DNA from: Lineus longissimus
Taxonomy: Eukaryota; Nemertea; Pilidiophora; Heteronemertea; Lineidae
Assembly: GCF_910592395.1 (NCBI RefSeq)
Contig: NC_088315.1
Coordinates: 560,501 to 624,500, forward strand
Direction of reading: 5' to 3'
Length of the DNA: 64,000 bases
Every line of letters begins with the position of its first letter. The first letter of the stretch is position 1. Below, piece after piece: positions 10,376 to 22,200 of this stretch. The notes under the pieces were generated by a model. The model was not told the origin of the DNA, searched no databases, and saw only the letters and a list, made by a program, of their open reading frames with translations. The position numbers and the translations under genes are program-made.

Positions 10376-11390
10376 ATCTCATCTCTCTCATCATGTTGTC
10401 AACACGGTGGAGCAGCCATGGGACTGATTCGGCCTGGCTGTGACTTCCTCATCTCTCTCACCATGTTGACAACTTGGCAGAGCAGCCAAGACTAATTTGG
10501 CCTGGCTGTGACTGTCTCTCATCTCTCTCACCATATTAACAACTAGGCAGTGCGGCGAAGATTGATGCGGCCTGGCTGTGACTGTCTCATCACTCTCATC
10601 ATGTTGTCAACACGGTGGAGCAGCCAGGACTGATTCGGCCTGGTTGTGACTTCCTCATCTCTCTCATCATGTTGTCAACACGGTGGAGCAGCCAGGACTG
10701 ATTCGGCCTGGCTGTGACCGCCTCATCTCTTTCACCATGTTGACAACTTGGCAGAGCAGCCAAGACTGATTTGGCCTGGCTGTGACTGTCTCTCATCTCT
10801 CTCACCATATTAACAACTAGGCAGTGCGGCGAAGATTGATGCGGCCTGGCTGTGACTGTCTCATCACTCTCATCATGTTGTCAACACGGTGGAGCAGCCA
10901 GGACTGATTCGGCCTGGTTGTGACTTCCTCATCTCTCTCATCATGTTGTCAACACGGTGGAGCAGCCAGGACTGATTCGGCCTGGCTGTGACTGCCTCAT
11001 CTCTTTCACCATGTTGACAACTTGGCAGAGCAGCCAAGACTGATTTGGCCTGGCTGTGACTGTCTTATCTCTCTCACCATAATTATTGTCAACACGGTGG
11101 AGCAGCCAGAACTGATTCGGCCTGGCTCTGACTGTCCCATCTCTCTCGCCTTATTAACAACTAGGCAGTGCGGCGAAGATTGATGCGGCCTGGCTGTGAC
11201 TGTCTCATCACTCGCATCATGTTGTCAACGCGGTGGAGCAGCCAGGACTGATTCGGCCTGGTTGTGACTTCCTCATCTCTCTCACCATGTTGACAACTTG
11301 GCAGAGCAGCCAAGACTTTTTTTGCCTGGCTGTGACTGTCTCATCTCTCTCATCATGTTGTCAGCACGATGGAGGAGCCTGGACTGTCAA
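10366..11390 (+). repeat. 68-bp minisatellite with higher-order structure
   Basis: About 14-15 units, marked by CCTGGCTGTGACTGTCTCAT or variants at 10433, 10501, 10571, 10639, 10707, 10775, 10845, 10913, 10981, 11049, 11121, 11189, 11257 and 11325. Spacing is 68 bp with a few 70-72. A four-unit block repeats at 274 bp (10567 and 10841), so the array has a higher-order repeat. The reading frames through it are a by-product of the repeat, not genes. Confidence 0.95.
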
Positions 11391-11475
11391 ACAGTTGTGT
11401 GAGCTTACTAGAGCTTGCACTTACATAATAGTGTAAAACTAAAATTTATATAATATATATATATATGTATATAAA

Positions 11476-12030
11476 ACCGTCATCGGATGCGCATCCGATA
11501 TGCCACTAGATCCTTTACCGTCAATTCCCTTACTGTCTTCGGATGCGCATCCGATATGCCACGAGATCCTTCACCGTCAATTCCCTTACCGTCTTCGGAT
11601 CCGATACGCCACGAGATCCTTCACCGTCAATTCCCTTACCGTCTTCGGATGCGCATCCGATATGCCACGAGATCCTTTACCGTCAATTTCTTTACCGTCA
11701 TCGGATGCGCATCCGATATGCCACGAGATCCTTCACCGTCAATTCCCTTACCGTCTTCGGATGCGCATCCGATATGCCACGAGATCCTTTACCGTCAATT
11801 TCTTTACCGTCATCGGATGCGCATCCGATATGCCACGAGTTTTTTTGTTACCTCACCGTCAATTCCTATACCGTCATGGATGCCACGAGCTTTGTTCGCG
11901 TTGTAAAGGTTTCGGGGATACGACTAATGCATGCGAGCACCGTCGGCGGAACCCCAAACCGCCCTCTCGATCTATCCGTAAGAACAAATCACTCTCGTGA
12001 CCGTCACATTTACGGACTCCGGACCTCCAG
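11476..12030 (+). repeat. 56-bp palindrome satellite plus dispersed-repeat flank
   Basis: The 16-bp perfect palindrome TCGGATGCGCATCCGA starts at 11483, 11539, 11645, 11701, 11757 and 11813; a copy with a 6-bp deletion in the palindrome core starts at 11595. The period is exactly 56 bp, or 50 after the deleted copy. From about 11890 the array passes into the same flank seen at 7380-7505 (GGTTTCGGGGATACGAC, CCGTCGGCGGAACCCC). Open frames here rotate because 56 is not a multiple of 3, and they are not genes. Confidence 0.95.
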
Positions 12031-13077
12031 ACTTTAGAGACCGAGCTTTTCTTTACCTTACAATTACTGTATACTCGGCGCCTCACTTATATGTGTTGTT
12101 TTTTTCACATACATTGTTCTCGTGGTTTACGGAAAAGTAGGCCTAAAATGTTATAGTGTCTAAAAACAATATTCAGTTAATGGAATTACACTTTTTTCCA
12201 TTACTGCTTGCTTGATATTGCCCTAACAACTTTTTCATGAATCAATTTTGAGCATTATGTTTACAACGTAGTTATTATAGCACGAATTATGAGTCTAAAA
12301 TGCCAAATACTTGCAACTATTATGTTAATCACTGAAATCTTCGTGTACTAATTGCTCGCTATAAGCTAGGTTATTGCGCCCCTAAACCAACGTACTGACA
12401 ACGCTACCTCCCCGGAACTCAAACTTTAACGTGAGTTAATTGCAATCTTACTCTCTATATACCAAAGTGATTTACCTAGGAATACAGTTGAACTTCAGTG
12501 AAAACTAAGGATGTGTTGATGAGGGGTATTGATGAGTTCAATGAATCCTTCGATTCCTTTGGTTTTCTTGGCGAACTGACGACGTCCGACAATGACCCGT
12601 CGACGTACACCTGCAATGTGTTGCCATAGTGTGTAAACATATCTATTTTTGGACGAAACTCAGTCCCTCACAAACTTGTGACAAATCTTCTCCCACCCTA
12701 GTATAACAACTCACAGACTTATCACATTAAAAAGTAACGTTTGGCAAACGTTGTTGTCCTGACTGACTGACCTGGAGGTCTTGAGAGACTGACCATATTA
12801 TCTTACCATTATGGACGGTCGGTGGAGAAGGTGTCTCTAAAAAAGTTAATTTCCTTTGGTTGAAATGCATACCGGTACATGGTAGATGCAGAAGCATAGA
12901 GTCAGGTGAGAACCTGAACCCTTGCGCACTCTGGCAAAGGCCCAAGTTTGGGCCGTTAAGCCATGCCCATGCCATGGAGGACGGTGATGATGATGATGGT
13001 GGTGGATTTAAAATCTAATGCCAGTGATGGAGGTTTAAGCATGTTTACATTATTTCATTTGATTTTATATTTTCCAG
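12031..13077. other. Intergenic / upstream intron of ankyrin gene
   Basis: No coding exon was recognised. A 3' splice site (TATTTTCCAG at 13068-13077) closes the stretch, implying at least one 5' UTR exon of the ankyrin gene somewhere upstream. Confidence 0.4.
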
Positions 13078-13135
13078 CTTTACTGCACCCCTGCTGCTGC
13101 GGTAGTGAATCAAGGTCATAAGTCCACCTGGCAGG

Positions 13136-14965
13136 ATGTCGTTCAGGCCATTGGATACCACAACATGGACAAAGTTTCAAGAAGCAGCAAAATCGCATCG
13201 GGATTTGGAAATGGCAAAATCTGTGTTGTCGCCTGGAATGGACTTGAATTCAAGTATGGGCATAACGGGGACGCCACTGTGCGCTGCAATTGAAGCTGGT
13301 GCTCTGGAGTTGGTCCAGAAGCTTTTGCTATTAGGATGTGACGTGAACAAGAATAATGAGGATGGAGAGTCCCCACTGTCGCTTGCAATTAGGAAGAAAA
13401 ATGTGACCATGATTATCTTACTGATTGAGGCTGGTAGCAATGTCTCCAATGATCAGAGCAAATTGGGTGATTTGCCGCTTTGTGATGCAGTCCGCTTCAA
13501 CTGGTTTTCTGTGGTTGAAAAACTGTTAGAGTTTGGTGCTGAAGTGAATGCTCTAAACTATGACTGTGACTCCGCATTGCACTTGAGTGTCTCTTTGGGC
13601 CATCGGAAAATGACTGGTCTTCTCCTGGCTCATGGCGCTGATCCATTGGCTTATAACAACAATGGTGAGTCTAGTGTTCATGTGGCTGCAATGATGGGTG
13701 ATTTTAGGGCCATCGAGACTATTGTTAGATTTGCAAAAACACACCAGGATTTGGACGCTAGCTTGAGCTCATCCAAGAATGAGAGATGTCCATTGGCTGC
13801 GAAGTATCTTGACCACAAGCAGGGACTGACTGGGCGCACTTCACTCCACATTGGTGTCACGAATAGTTGTGTTGAAATAGTGGAGTATCTGATCAAAGCT
13901 GGGTGTAACGTTAATGCCTGTTCAAATGATGGAGAGACACCATTGTCCCTGGCTTGCTGTGACAGCAACTCTTACCTGGTGAAACTACTTGTGGAGGCTG
14001 GATGCAACGTCAATGCCCCAGCATTTGATCGTATGCATCTCCGCTTCAGGACCTTGTCTTCAAAAACGTACCCACTTCTGATAGCAGTGTGCAAGGGCTC
14101 ACTTCCAATTTTCAAGTGTCTCATCGAGGCTGGAGCGGATATAAACTCAGTCAATGAAAAAGAGAACAGTTCACTTTCAATCGCATTGCGATTAATCTGC
14201 ACTGATATTGTCGATTACATTTTGAATGTTGGTCGCGAAAAAGGACTTGACCTGAAAACAATCATCAAGAAAAAGCATGGACGGAATCCACTTCTCGATG
14301 TTGTTAATCTTGGCTATGATGCACCTAGTGTTGCGGAAAAACTGATTGACCTTGGTTGTCCCCTTGATTGTTCTGGGCGTAATAATTACATGTCTCCCCT
14401 CCATGCCGCAGTGGAACAAGAATGCTTGGACTTGATGCGGACTTTACTGAGCCATGGTGCAGACATGAGGTTGTATGACAGGGATGGCCACATGCCGCTA
14501 CACTTGTGTGCCATCTATGGTTTGGAAGGTCCACTTCAAGTCCTACTGGAGAACGGTGCCGATGTGAACTGGAGAGCTGAAGACGGTGACTGTAGTCTTG
14601 TTCTAGCGATCGCTAATTGCAATTCACATATAATAGAACTGCTTGTAAGAGGTGGGCACCGTTTGCCAGTGTACCCTTTCCTTGAGGAGGTTGAAATGTG
14701 TGAGGAATTAAAAGTGAGTGATATTTGCAACGTCCAGGATTTGGTAGAGTTGTTGTTACATGTAGAATTGGAGAAGGAAGAGCCGGAGTTGTTCCAGCTG
14801 ATGAAATCCATGTCCCGGCTCCCAGCCTCTCTTGCACAGCATAGCACGCGGGCTATCAGAAACTATTTTGTTACCCGTCAAATCCCACTTAATAAGATTG
14901 AGCAAGTGGTCTTGCCGTCTTCACTCAAATCCATGATTCAAATGAAGGATTTCTTGGAAATATGA
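13136..14965 (+). CDS. Ankyrin repeat and SOCS-box-like protein
   Basis: A single coding exon encodes 609 residues. At least nine ankyrin repeats span roughly residues 45-520, for example LELVQKLLLLGCDVNKNNED, DGETPLSLACCDSN and SPLHAAVEQECLDLMRTLLS. The C-terminal 50 residues (SLAQHSTRAIRNYFV, then VLPSSLKSMIQMKDFL) have the spacing of a SOCS box. Such a box recruits elongin B/C and cullin-5, so the protein is probably the substrate receptor of an E3 ubiquitin ligase (ASB type). In the BC-box SLxxxCxxxI the usual cysteine is a serine here. A 3' splice site at 13077 precedes the start, so the gene has a non-coding upstream exon. The stop codon overlaps an AATAAA. The ankyrin assignment is certain; the SOCS box is an inference. 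Confidence 0.9.
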   Translation: MSFRPLDTTTWTKFQEAAKSHRDLEMAKSVLSPGMDLNSSMGITGTPLCAAIEAGALELVQKLLLLGCDVNKNNEDGESPLSLAIRKKNVTMIILLIEAGSNVSNDQSKLGDLPLCDAVRFNWFSVVEKLLEFGAEVNALNYDCDSALHLSVSLGHRKMTGLLLAHGADPLAYNNNGESSVHVAAMMGDFRAIETIVRFAKTHQDLDASLSSSKNERCPLAAKYLDHKQGLTGRTSLHIGVTNSCVEIVEYLIKAGCNVNACSNDGETPLSLACCDSNSYLVKLLVEAGCNVNAPAFDRMHLRFRTLSSKTYPLLIAVCKGSLPIFKCLIEAGADINSVNEKENSSLSIALRLICTDIVDYILNVGREKGLDLKTIIKKKHGRNPLLDVVNLGYDAPSVAEKLIDLGCPLDCSGRNNYMSPLHAAVEQECLDLMRTLLSHGADMRLYDRDGHMPLHLCAIYGLEGPLQVLLENGADVNWRAEDGDCSLVLAIANCNSHIIELLVRGGHRLPVYPFLEEVEMCEELKVSDICNVQDLVELLLHVELEKEEPELFQLMKSMSRLPASLAQHSTRAIRNYFVTRQIPLNKIEQVVLPSSLKSMIQMKDFLEI

Positions 14966-15414
14966 ATAAAAAGTCAACTCACCATTAGGGTCTACTTTGG
15001 TACGTGTTTGAAGCAGATTTTGACGTTGAATGGTCTTGTAAAAAACCTTTTAGAATGGACGTCTACAGAGGTAGTTTTTGAAGCGCCACAGGCGTCATCC
15101 ATAGTGGATTTGCCCTCAAGTTGCGAATTACACTTTTCCTAAGAAACCATTTAGATTTTAGCTCACTGGTAAAGTAGAGCCTCCCCTGCTTTGTGCCGTT
15201 GCAATTGTTCCTCTTGCCTGGCGATGGCTTCTCTAATACTCTTAGAACAACTAAATGTCTTTGATACTGCCGACAATGTACAGATTATTGGTGGACAGCA
15301 TGATAGAAGGTGGTCAGCATCGAACTTTATCTGAAACTGCAAGTCACCTTACAAGCTGGTCATGTTTTTTTACATCCAATGGCAGTTTTTGTCAAATGTA
15401 TTCAACCAGAAACA

Positions 15415-15420
15415 AATAAA
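15415..15420 (+). promoter_or_regulatory. Probable poly(A) signal of ankyrin gene
   Basis: AATAAA is followed by a T/GT-rich stretch (TATTTACTTGTGTTTTATTG). An earlier AATAAA at 14965-14970 overlaps the stop codon. Either could be used; the later one has the better downstream element. The gene converges with NIF3L1 here. Confidence 0.5.
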
Positions 15421-15455
15421 AAATGGAAGCGTCTGTATATCTTATTTACTTGTGT

Positions 15456-15461
15456 TTTATT
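15456..15461 (-). promoter_or_regulatory. Poly(A) signal of NIF3L1
   Basis: On the minus strand AATAAA lies about 140 bases after the NIF3L1 stop. The ankyrin gene's signal on the plus strand lies only 41 bases away, so the two 3' ends overlap or abut. Confidence 0.55.
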
Positions 15462-15597
15462 GTCATTCCACATACAGATGACAGAATTGAATGGACGTGA
15501 TATACCATGTGATACACCATGTGACATACCATGTATACACAAATGACCTAAATTGGTCAGTCATTACTTTTGTCAACGGGAGCGTCCATGTCCGACA

Positions 15598-18107
15598 TCA
15601 CACAATAGTAACAGGATCCACATCCATACATGATACAACAATATCCATTTTGACATCAGAAAAATCCTCACTGAACCTCTTGAGCAAAGTTTTTAAGAAT
15701 CCTCGTTCTGAGTTGCTGTGTTCGCACAGAATTACGTTGGTTCCTTGGGAAGTTGCGTCTAGCAGCTCATGGTGTGACATCTCGCCTGTTAGGTAGAGAT
15801 CAGCTCCTGTCCCACGTAGCACGCTGCTGCCTGAGCCTGCACAACATGCCACACTTTTGATGGGTGATGCTGGAAAGAAGACAAAAATTCTATTCAGCAC
15901 GATCGAAAATAAGTTGTGAAGGCATAATACATGTATTTCCAACTTTCTTAGACAGAAGACAACCTTGCATTGGTTGAGACACACAAGGCCTCGTCTTGAT
16001 TCTGCAGTTGCTTGTTAATGACAATCCGGGGGGAGACATTTTGGCCATGATCCCTGTGCTAGACCCACTGCTGGTTAGGTCGGGTCCTCCTGTACTTGCA
16101 TGTATGTGTTGACTTTCTTAACCTACACTGGCATGCATGTAGACACTTAGAAAGAAGGAACCCCAGTTATATATATCTGATTGAAAGGCTGGTGAAGAGC
16201 CAGAGACACAGCCCTCATGTACTCACCCATGGTACATCCATTCCCTATTGACAAACGGACACGTTCCACACCAATATGTTGCTTCACATGAGTCACTGCT
16301 TCCTCCAGGCTGATGGGTTGATTCACATCAAAAATGAGACCTATTCCAGCTCCAGGGTACGGTGGCTGAAAAAGCAAGCAGCACCTCTTTAATTACTCCT
16401 TTCTCCTTTACTACGTCTAAGGAGTCCTGGGAGAAACGGACTACCTCAAGAGAGTTCTGTGGTTTTGACGTTATCGTGGCCTTGATCATGATTTAAGGCT
16501 TGCAGGTGGGCCTATTCTGTTGTATGTACGACTGAAGAGTCACCTGATGGAGACACAGTGAGGTCGCTGTGGTTGTGATACAATTCATCAGACTGAAGTA
16601 ACTTGTATTTGTTCACCTTGCTGGTGGATCAGTGCAATATCAAGTTGAACCATTCAGGACCACTCGCATGACTATACATTGACCAAAACCTTTTAAATTC
16701 CTACCTTTTGTAGCTGAATCACCTCTGTCTTCGATGCCAAATCGCTGCCACCATCTTGGAGAAACTGGACTGCCTTAGTGAGACCTTCTTGAGTAACATT
16801 ATAGGAGAGACGAACTGCAGTACCATCAGTTGACTTTGTCGACTGGAGGAAAATAGTGCATACCCGTTACATGTCTATTTGCAAGTGGTTCATTTTGACA
16901 TTATACTGGTCCACCTTTGGGTTTTGCTCATTTCAACATATTGAAAATGCCATCAGCACCTCAATTCACTGCTTGCATGTTCTTGACTTCCATTTCTCTG
17001 CCAAGACTAAGACACTGGAATTATATCTGGAAGTTACACCCTCGCTTTGTCCAATCAGTGGAATCCTTGCATACTAATTGCTTAAGTCTTTAATTCACAA
17101 TTAACACCCATGATGAATGAGACATACCATCTCTACGTCAGAACAGCAAACACTGGCAAGTTGTTTTCGCATCTCCTCTGCACTGTGATTTGGCACAGTG
17201 ACTTCAAGCCTTTGTGAGCCACGGCAGAGATGCGAGTTGTAGTGCTTCCCAGAGATGGGACACTTGTTGGTGATCCCATGTTTCTCTGAGGAATATAAAG
17301 AAAGAGTGACTAGATTACTGAGAGCTGAGAATCAATGCCATTCAGCTTTAGGAGGTATTAATTATGTTGTGTGTCGGATGAAAACTGAGATGTTAGGTAA
17401 GGCTTACAACGTTGGACCACGGATGAACATCTGTGGTTGGACCCACTGTCTATTGTAGATCTCTTGAGGAACAAGTCTGGAGTTGAGGTTGCTAATGTTA
17501 CTAAGAAAACGAAGGAAACATTCAGACAACTAATGGGTTCCTAGTTCTCACCAAATGCCTGTGCCAGCCAATAATTCACGCCATCTTCGAGAGCATCGTA
17601 AACTGTATGAGGTGAATAAACAGCTATCCTATTTTCTATACACTTCACTATGATACGCTCCTTCACTGCCTTCTGGGTGAGACGTTTCAGTGGAGTGAAT
17701 ATTGGAGGGTGATAGGAAAATATCACATCGGCTTTTTCCCGGATAGCTTCTTCAAGGACGGGCTCTGAAAAGTACAGACAAACGTCAGCAGTACACCTAA
17801 ACAATTACAGGATCAGTTGTTTATTGGGAGAAGAAATCAACTTGTTTATGTTTAAAATTAGCCAGCATTCATTCCAAATGATTTTCTTACCAGTCAGATC
17901 ATTGGTCAGAAGAATCTTTCCTACATCATGGGGGGAAGAAGGTTCCACAAGGAGGCCCACATTGTCCCAACTCTCAGCCAGAAACGTTGGTGCCTTGGCC
18001 TCAATTCTCTTCACAACCTCCTTCAAGTCTAGCCGGTTTGTTCCAGTGGTATTACTCCGCAGTTGACTCGACTTTCTTTCTAAGCTCATTGTGAACTTTC
18101 GAGACAA
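15598..18107 (-). CDS. NIF3L1: NIF3-like protein 1
   Basis: Six coding exons on the minus strand: 18107-17891, 17764-17552, 17285-17128, 16842-16705, 16365-16227 and 15869-15598. They join to 378 residues, matching the usual length (human about 377). Diagnostic segments are AESWDNVGLLVEPSSPHDVG, FSYHPPIFTPLKRLT, VYSPHTVYDALEDGVNYWLA, AGSGSSVLRGTGADLYLTGE, MSHHELLDA and NVILCEHSNSERGFL. The His, Asp and Glu positions of the NIF3 dimetal site (SYHPP, SPHT, CEHSNSERG) are present. NIF3 proteins form toroidal hexamers; the animal protein binds transcription-regulator partners, but its biochemical activity is not settled. The start could be ATG 18107 or 18089. All junctions are GT..AG and in frame. 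Confidence 0.96.
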
Positions 18108-18935
18108 GTGTAACCTGGAATGAGAATGATCTGATGATTAGTTTTGCTCCCATAAAATATGAATAATTTTGAGATGGCCCCCTTTTAAAAAGTGAACTGA
18201 TGTATTGTAGACACAACTAAAATTCTGCCAATCGCTCAACTGCTCTCGATATCAACTACAGCCCAACTGGTGGTAGTTGAAACTACATAAGAGGAACTTG
18301 CCAACGTTAACCCAAACCCAATGTGCCAATGTCAATACCTTCATTTTTAGTAGTTTTGAGACGGCCCCTTACAATGGGTAATGGGATACTCGCAAAAATT
18401 ACCTGTTTTCCGGTGAAAATCTGTGTCCCTTAATAACTGGGTATCGACTGGCCAAGCTTACACATTTGGATATATTTGCCCCGTTATTTAGAACTCGAAT
18501 GCATTTAAAAAGTTGATGGAACAGTCTCATAATACAAATCAATTACTGGGGAGCTGGCAAAATGGGCTATCTTCGAGCGATGTCAGATCGAAATGGCGAA
18601 GTTGGGGAAACCCGGAGTGGGAGGGGGGGGGGGGTAGGCGCAGCTCTCCGCAGCTCATAAAATGGTCATGATACACAGACCATTTGATTCCCACAAGCTC
18701 AAATGTCCTATGGATTCATGATATACCGTGGCCCTATGTTGATATATCGCATTACAGGCACTACCACTCATTTGGAGACGGTTGTGCTTCCCCGTGGCGT
18801 TAGTTGGATGTGCCTGGAGACACATGCCATAGTGGTGGATTGTGCATACCGGTACCTTTTGTCATCAGTGCAAAAAGGACGGCTGTGGAGGCAGGATTTG
18901 GATCAAGCTTTCACTCACAACAAATAGACAAAAGA
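18108..18935. other. Intergenic between NIF3L1 and TYSND1
   Basis: Holds the presumed NIF3L1 promoter and a poly-G tract at 18625-18637. An open plus-strand frame at 18703-18927 has no family resemblance. Confidence 0.35.
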
Positions 18936-18941
18936 CACAAT

Positions 18942-18947
18942 TTTATT
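18942..18947 (-). promoter_or_regulatory. Poly(A) signal of TYSND1
   Basis: The minus-strand AATAAA lies about 340 bases after the SKL stop codon. Confidence 0.5.
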
Positions 18948-19286
18948 CTTATAATATTATTTGTTCGTCACCAGAAATATACATGGATAAACCAAGATAA
19001 AGACATTAGCACCTTTACATATAGAAATTTGCATCTCTGAAATGAATTACTAGCCCACTCCTATACTCTAGCAAGGAGACTGAAGTAACTGTGGAACTCC
19101 GGCGAGATCAAAGTGGCTTTGGTAACAACTTTTACAGTGCTAGCCCTTGCTCTCACGTTCCGACTTGTAAATCGAAAAGTGGTGAGCAGCAGTCAATCAC
19201 AATCTCATATTCCCATGGAGGTTTAAGTCTGGTATAACCACAGATGGGGAAACATCGACCACTGTCCCTCCTGGCTTGAGCTACAA

Positions 19287-22200
19287 TCACAACTTGCTTT
19301 TCAAATCTGAAATGTCGAAGAAAATATGACTGTAGTTTAGGACAGTCTAAACAAACTGGTTTTAAAGTTCAAAGTGATCAAACTTGAAGAAAATCTCAAG
19401 GGATCTTGACCCAGAGAGCACAACTTTACACAACTCAGGCTTCCAAAGAGGCTAGAGGGACACAGGCAAGAGTGTGGTACACCAAATCTTCTTGATCGGA
19501 CCAAGGAATTTAGCCTACCTTTTTGCTCAACCAAGTCTACAGACCATAGTCTTCGAACAGCTGGAGAGGAGACATGCAAGTTGACGAGGACCCCTACATC
19601 TGAAATGCAGAAATTTATCAAATATACTCAGAACTTGAAATAGATGTTACAGTAAAATACCGCCTGAAGCTACAACAAAGACAATACATGTACATTCAGT
19701 ATAAAGCATCCAATATGAGACTATTCAGTAGAACTCCATAATACGAAATTTGGCCACTTGAAAAGACATTACATTATACTCACCTCTGGTTCTCAGATAT
19801 TCTTTCACGGTAGGCATGATAGCCATTGTCGGGATAGCAAGGTTAACGTGTGGGTACGAAGCCTTCATCTCTGTGTCCCTAAAACAGACAGGATGCATCC
19901 GTAAAAGTACCAAGGCAACAAGGGTGGAGAGGATGTTCTGGGTTGGTTACTCCATTGGTGAAGATAGCGGTGTCATAATGATCATTCTGATGCTATGTCC
20001 AAACAACTCATTAAATTCAGCATCAGACAATGGTCTTATAAAATATATCTGACTATACCTGCAGTTACAAGCAACGATTCCCATTATTTCACCGGCTGAG
20101 TTGATGAGCAAACCACCACTGGCACCTTGGTTGATCACACAGTCCGTCTGAAAAGGAAACCACACTCCATATAGTCACAGAAGGCTGAGCCCAACACTGG
20201 GATTCTGATGAACTTCTGTCTATCCTGCCTTGTAAACTTTACACCACATTCCGAGTAGGCCTACATGGCTGCCTTAGATCAACAGTTAAATACACTGGCT
20301 ATGAATACCTTATACACTGGCTATGAATACCTGGCTAGATAGAGATCATCCCTACCTGGATCATCACAGCCAAGCCATCCACACAATTAACTTTCGACAC
20401 AATGCCTTTGGTGATTGTTGGAGTATCTGAACATCTTTCATCAAAAAGAGGATAACCAATGCTGAAGACGTCCTCTCCTTCAATCAATGATTCAGCAAAT
20501 GTGAGCCGTCCGTAACCACCTCGCAGACCAAGATCCAGTGATACCACCGCTACGTCAAACGGGTCACCAGTAGGTGTCGCGTATATAGTTCGCCCTCGCA
20601 CAATCTTCCCATCAATATGAACTGAAAAATATTCCAAAAGACAATATTCACTCCAACTTAGCATCAAGTATTGAAGGAGTGTATTACAAGTGATCAGGCT
20701 ACAAAGTACATACAGGTATTTGATGGCACACAATTACAACAGGTTGTTGCACTCTTGAGCAACAGAAGTGGCAAAATTTCTCTACCGAGGACACAGTCAT
20801 TGAGATTCCCTAATGTTATGGCTGATTTGGCTATCAGTGATGGTGCAATATAAGCCATTGAGGTATGAGCATCAACTCACCAATGACAGTCTTGCTGCCT
20901 TGGACAACATGAGAACAAGTAAGGACAGTCCTGGCGTCAAGAAGAACTCCGCTTCCCCAATGGATGGAACACCTCACTAAAACACAGCTTGTTCTTACAG
21001 CGCTTGGAATGCATGTCATGGAATATTGTCGGGGAAATCTGTCTGAAATACATTCCAAGAAGATGATAGTCATTTTTCTTTTTCTCACATAATATAGGTT
21101 CATCAGTGCATTTGCATGGCAATTCATCACAAGTTATTTCAACTTTGACCAGGTTTACAACATTAGAAGTCTATTCAGAGTAGAGTATAACTTTACAACT
21201 CAACTTCTATGCCAGACTCTAGGGAAGAAGAACCCACAGCATTCCACCTCAATAAACCGGGATGCATACGTTTATATGGATGGATCCTTGTTGCGACTGA
21301 GTCAATATCTTATGTCTTTCCTGTCTCCAGACAAACAGAAGAGACACACGAGACATTGTCACAACCACCATAAGAAAACTGATTTCTTAACGCCTACTGG
21401 AGTTCAAATGGGTCTGTAGAAGACATACCTGCAAGAGCATTGGAACATCTTTCCTTATATTCTGGAAAGTTTTTCACCAAAGAAGAGAGGAGGGAGATGA
21501 TATTACAGACCAGGGATAGACCGACCAATTCGCCAGCTTTCCAGCAAAGTGGAGCAACCACCATTCCAATGATGCATCTGAAATAACAATGGCCAAACAA
21601 TGACATTGAAGCAATAATGGCCACTATTTTATGGCGTTTTAAACTGACCAAGGTTTGTCACAAAGCCTTAGTACACCTTGTGTTCAAATTAGCAAGTCCT
21701 TCCATTAACCAGTCATAGATATATTAGCCACAGTATTTACCTTTGATTCAAGTCGTCAGATTCTATGACATCAGTCAAGACGATTCCTCCTTCCTCCCCT
21801 GGTATACAGCGGGCATCTGTTAACAACAATGCACCCTTACTTCCAAAGATAGAAAGAATCCCTTTACTGACTGAGTTCATGAATATATGAGGACTGGAAT
21901 CCCCAAATGGGGTTCCCAAGACATACAGATTGTCCCCCACTGCCAAGTCCGAAGGTGTCAAAAGAGCCAATTTTCTATATATAACATCATTTTCATGCAA
22001 TTTGAAATCTTCGATTTGTAAAATGACAAATTCTTGGAGCATATGAAAGAAGAAGCTTTCCGATTCATCTTGAGGGAGTCCGCTTTTAGTTTTCGAACTC
22101 TCCTTGTCATCTGTGGTGTGAGGTGTCTCCGCAAACTTCCACCCTTGATTCTGGGGCATCATTTCCAACAGATCATCTCCAAACTTTTCACACCGAAATG

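Noticed and set aside
10599-11436. Open frames on both strands in the 68-bp array
   Set aside because: They come from the minisatellite unit and have repeat-derived composition.
11487-12037. Three overlapping plus-strand open frames of 139-166 codons
   Set aside because: They are translations of the 56-bp satellite in rotating frames, not genes.
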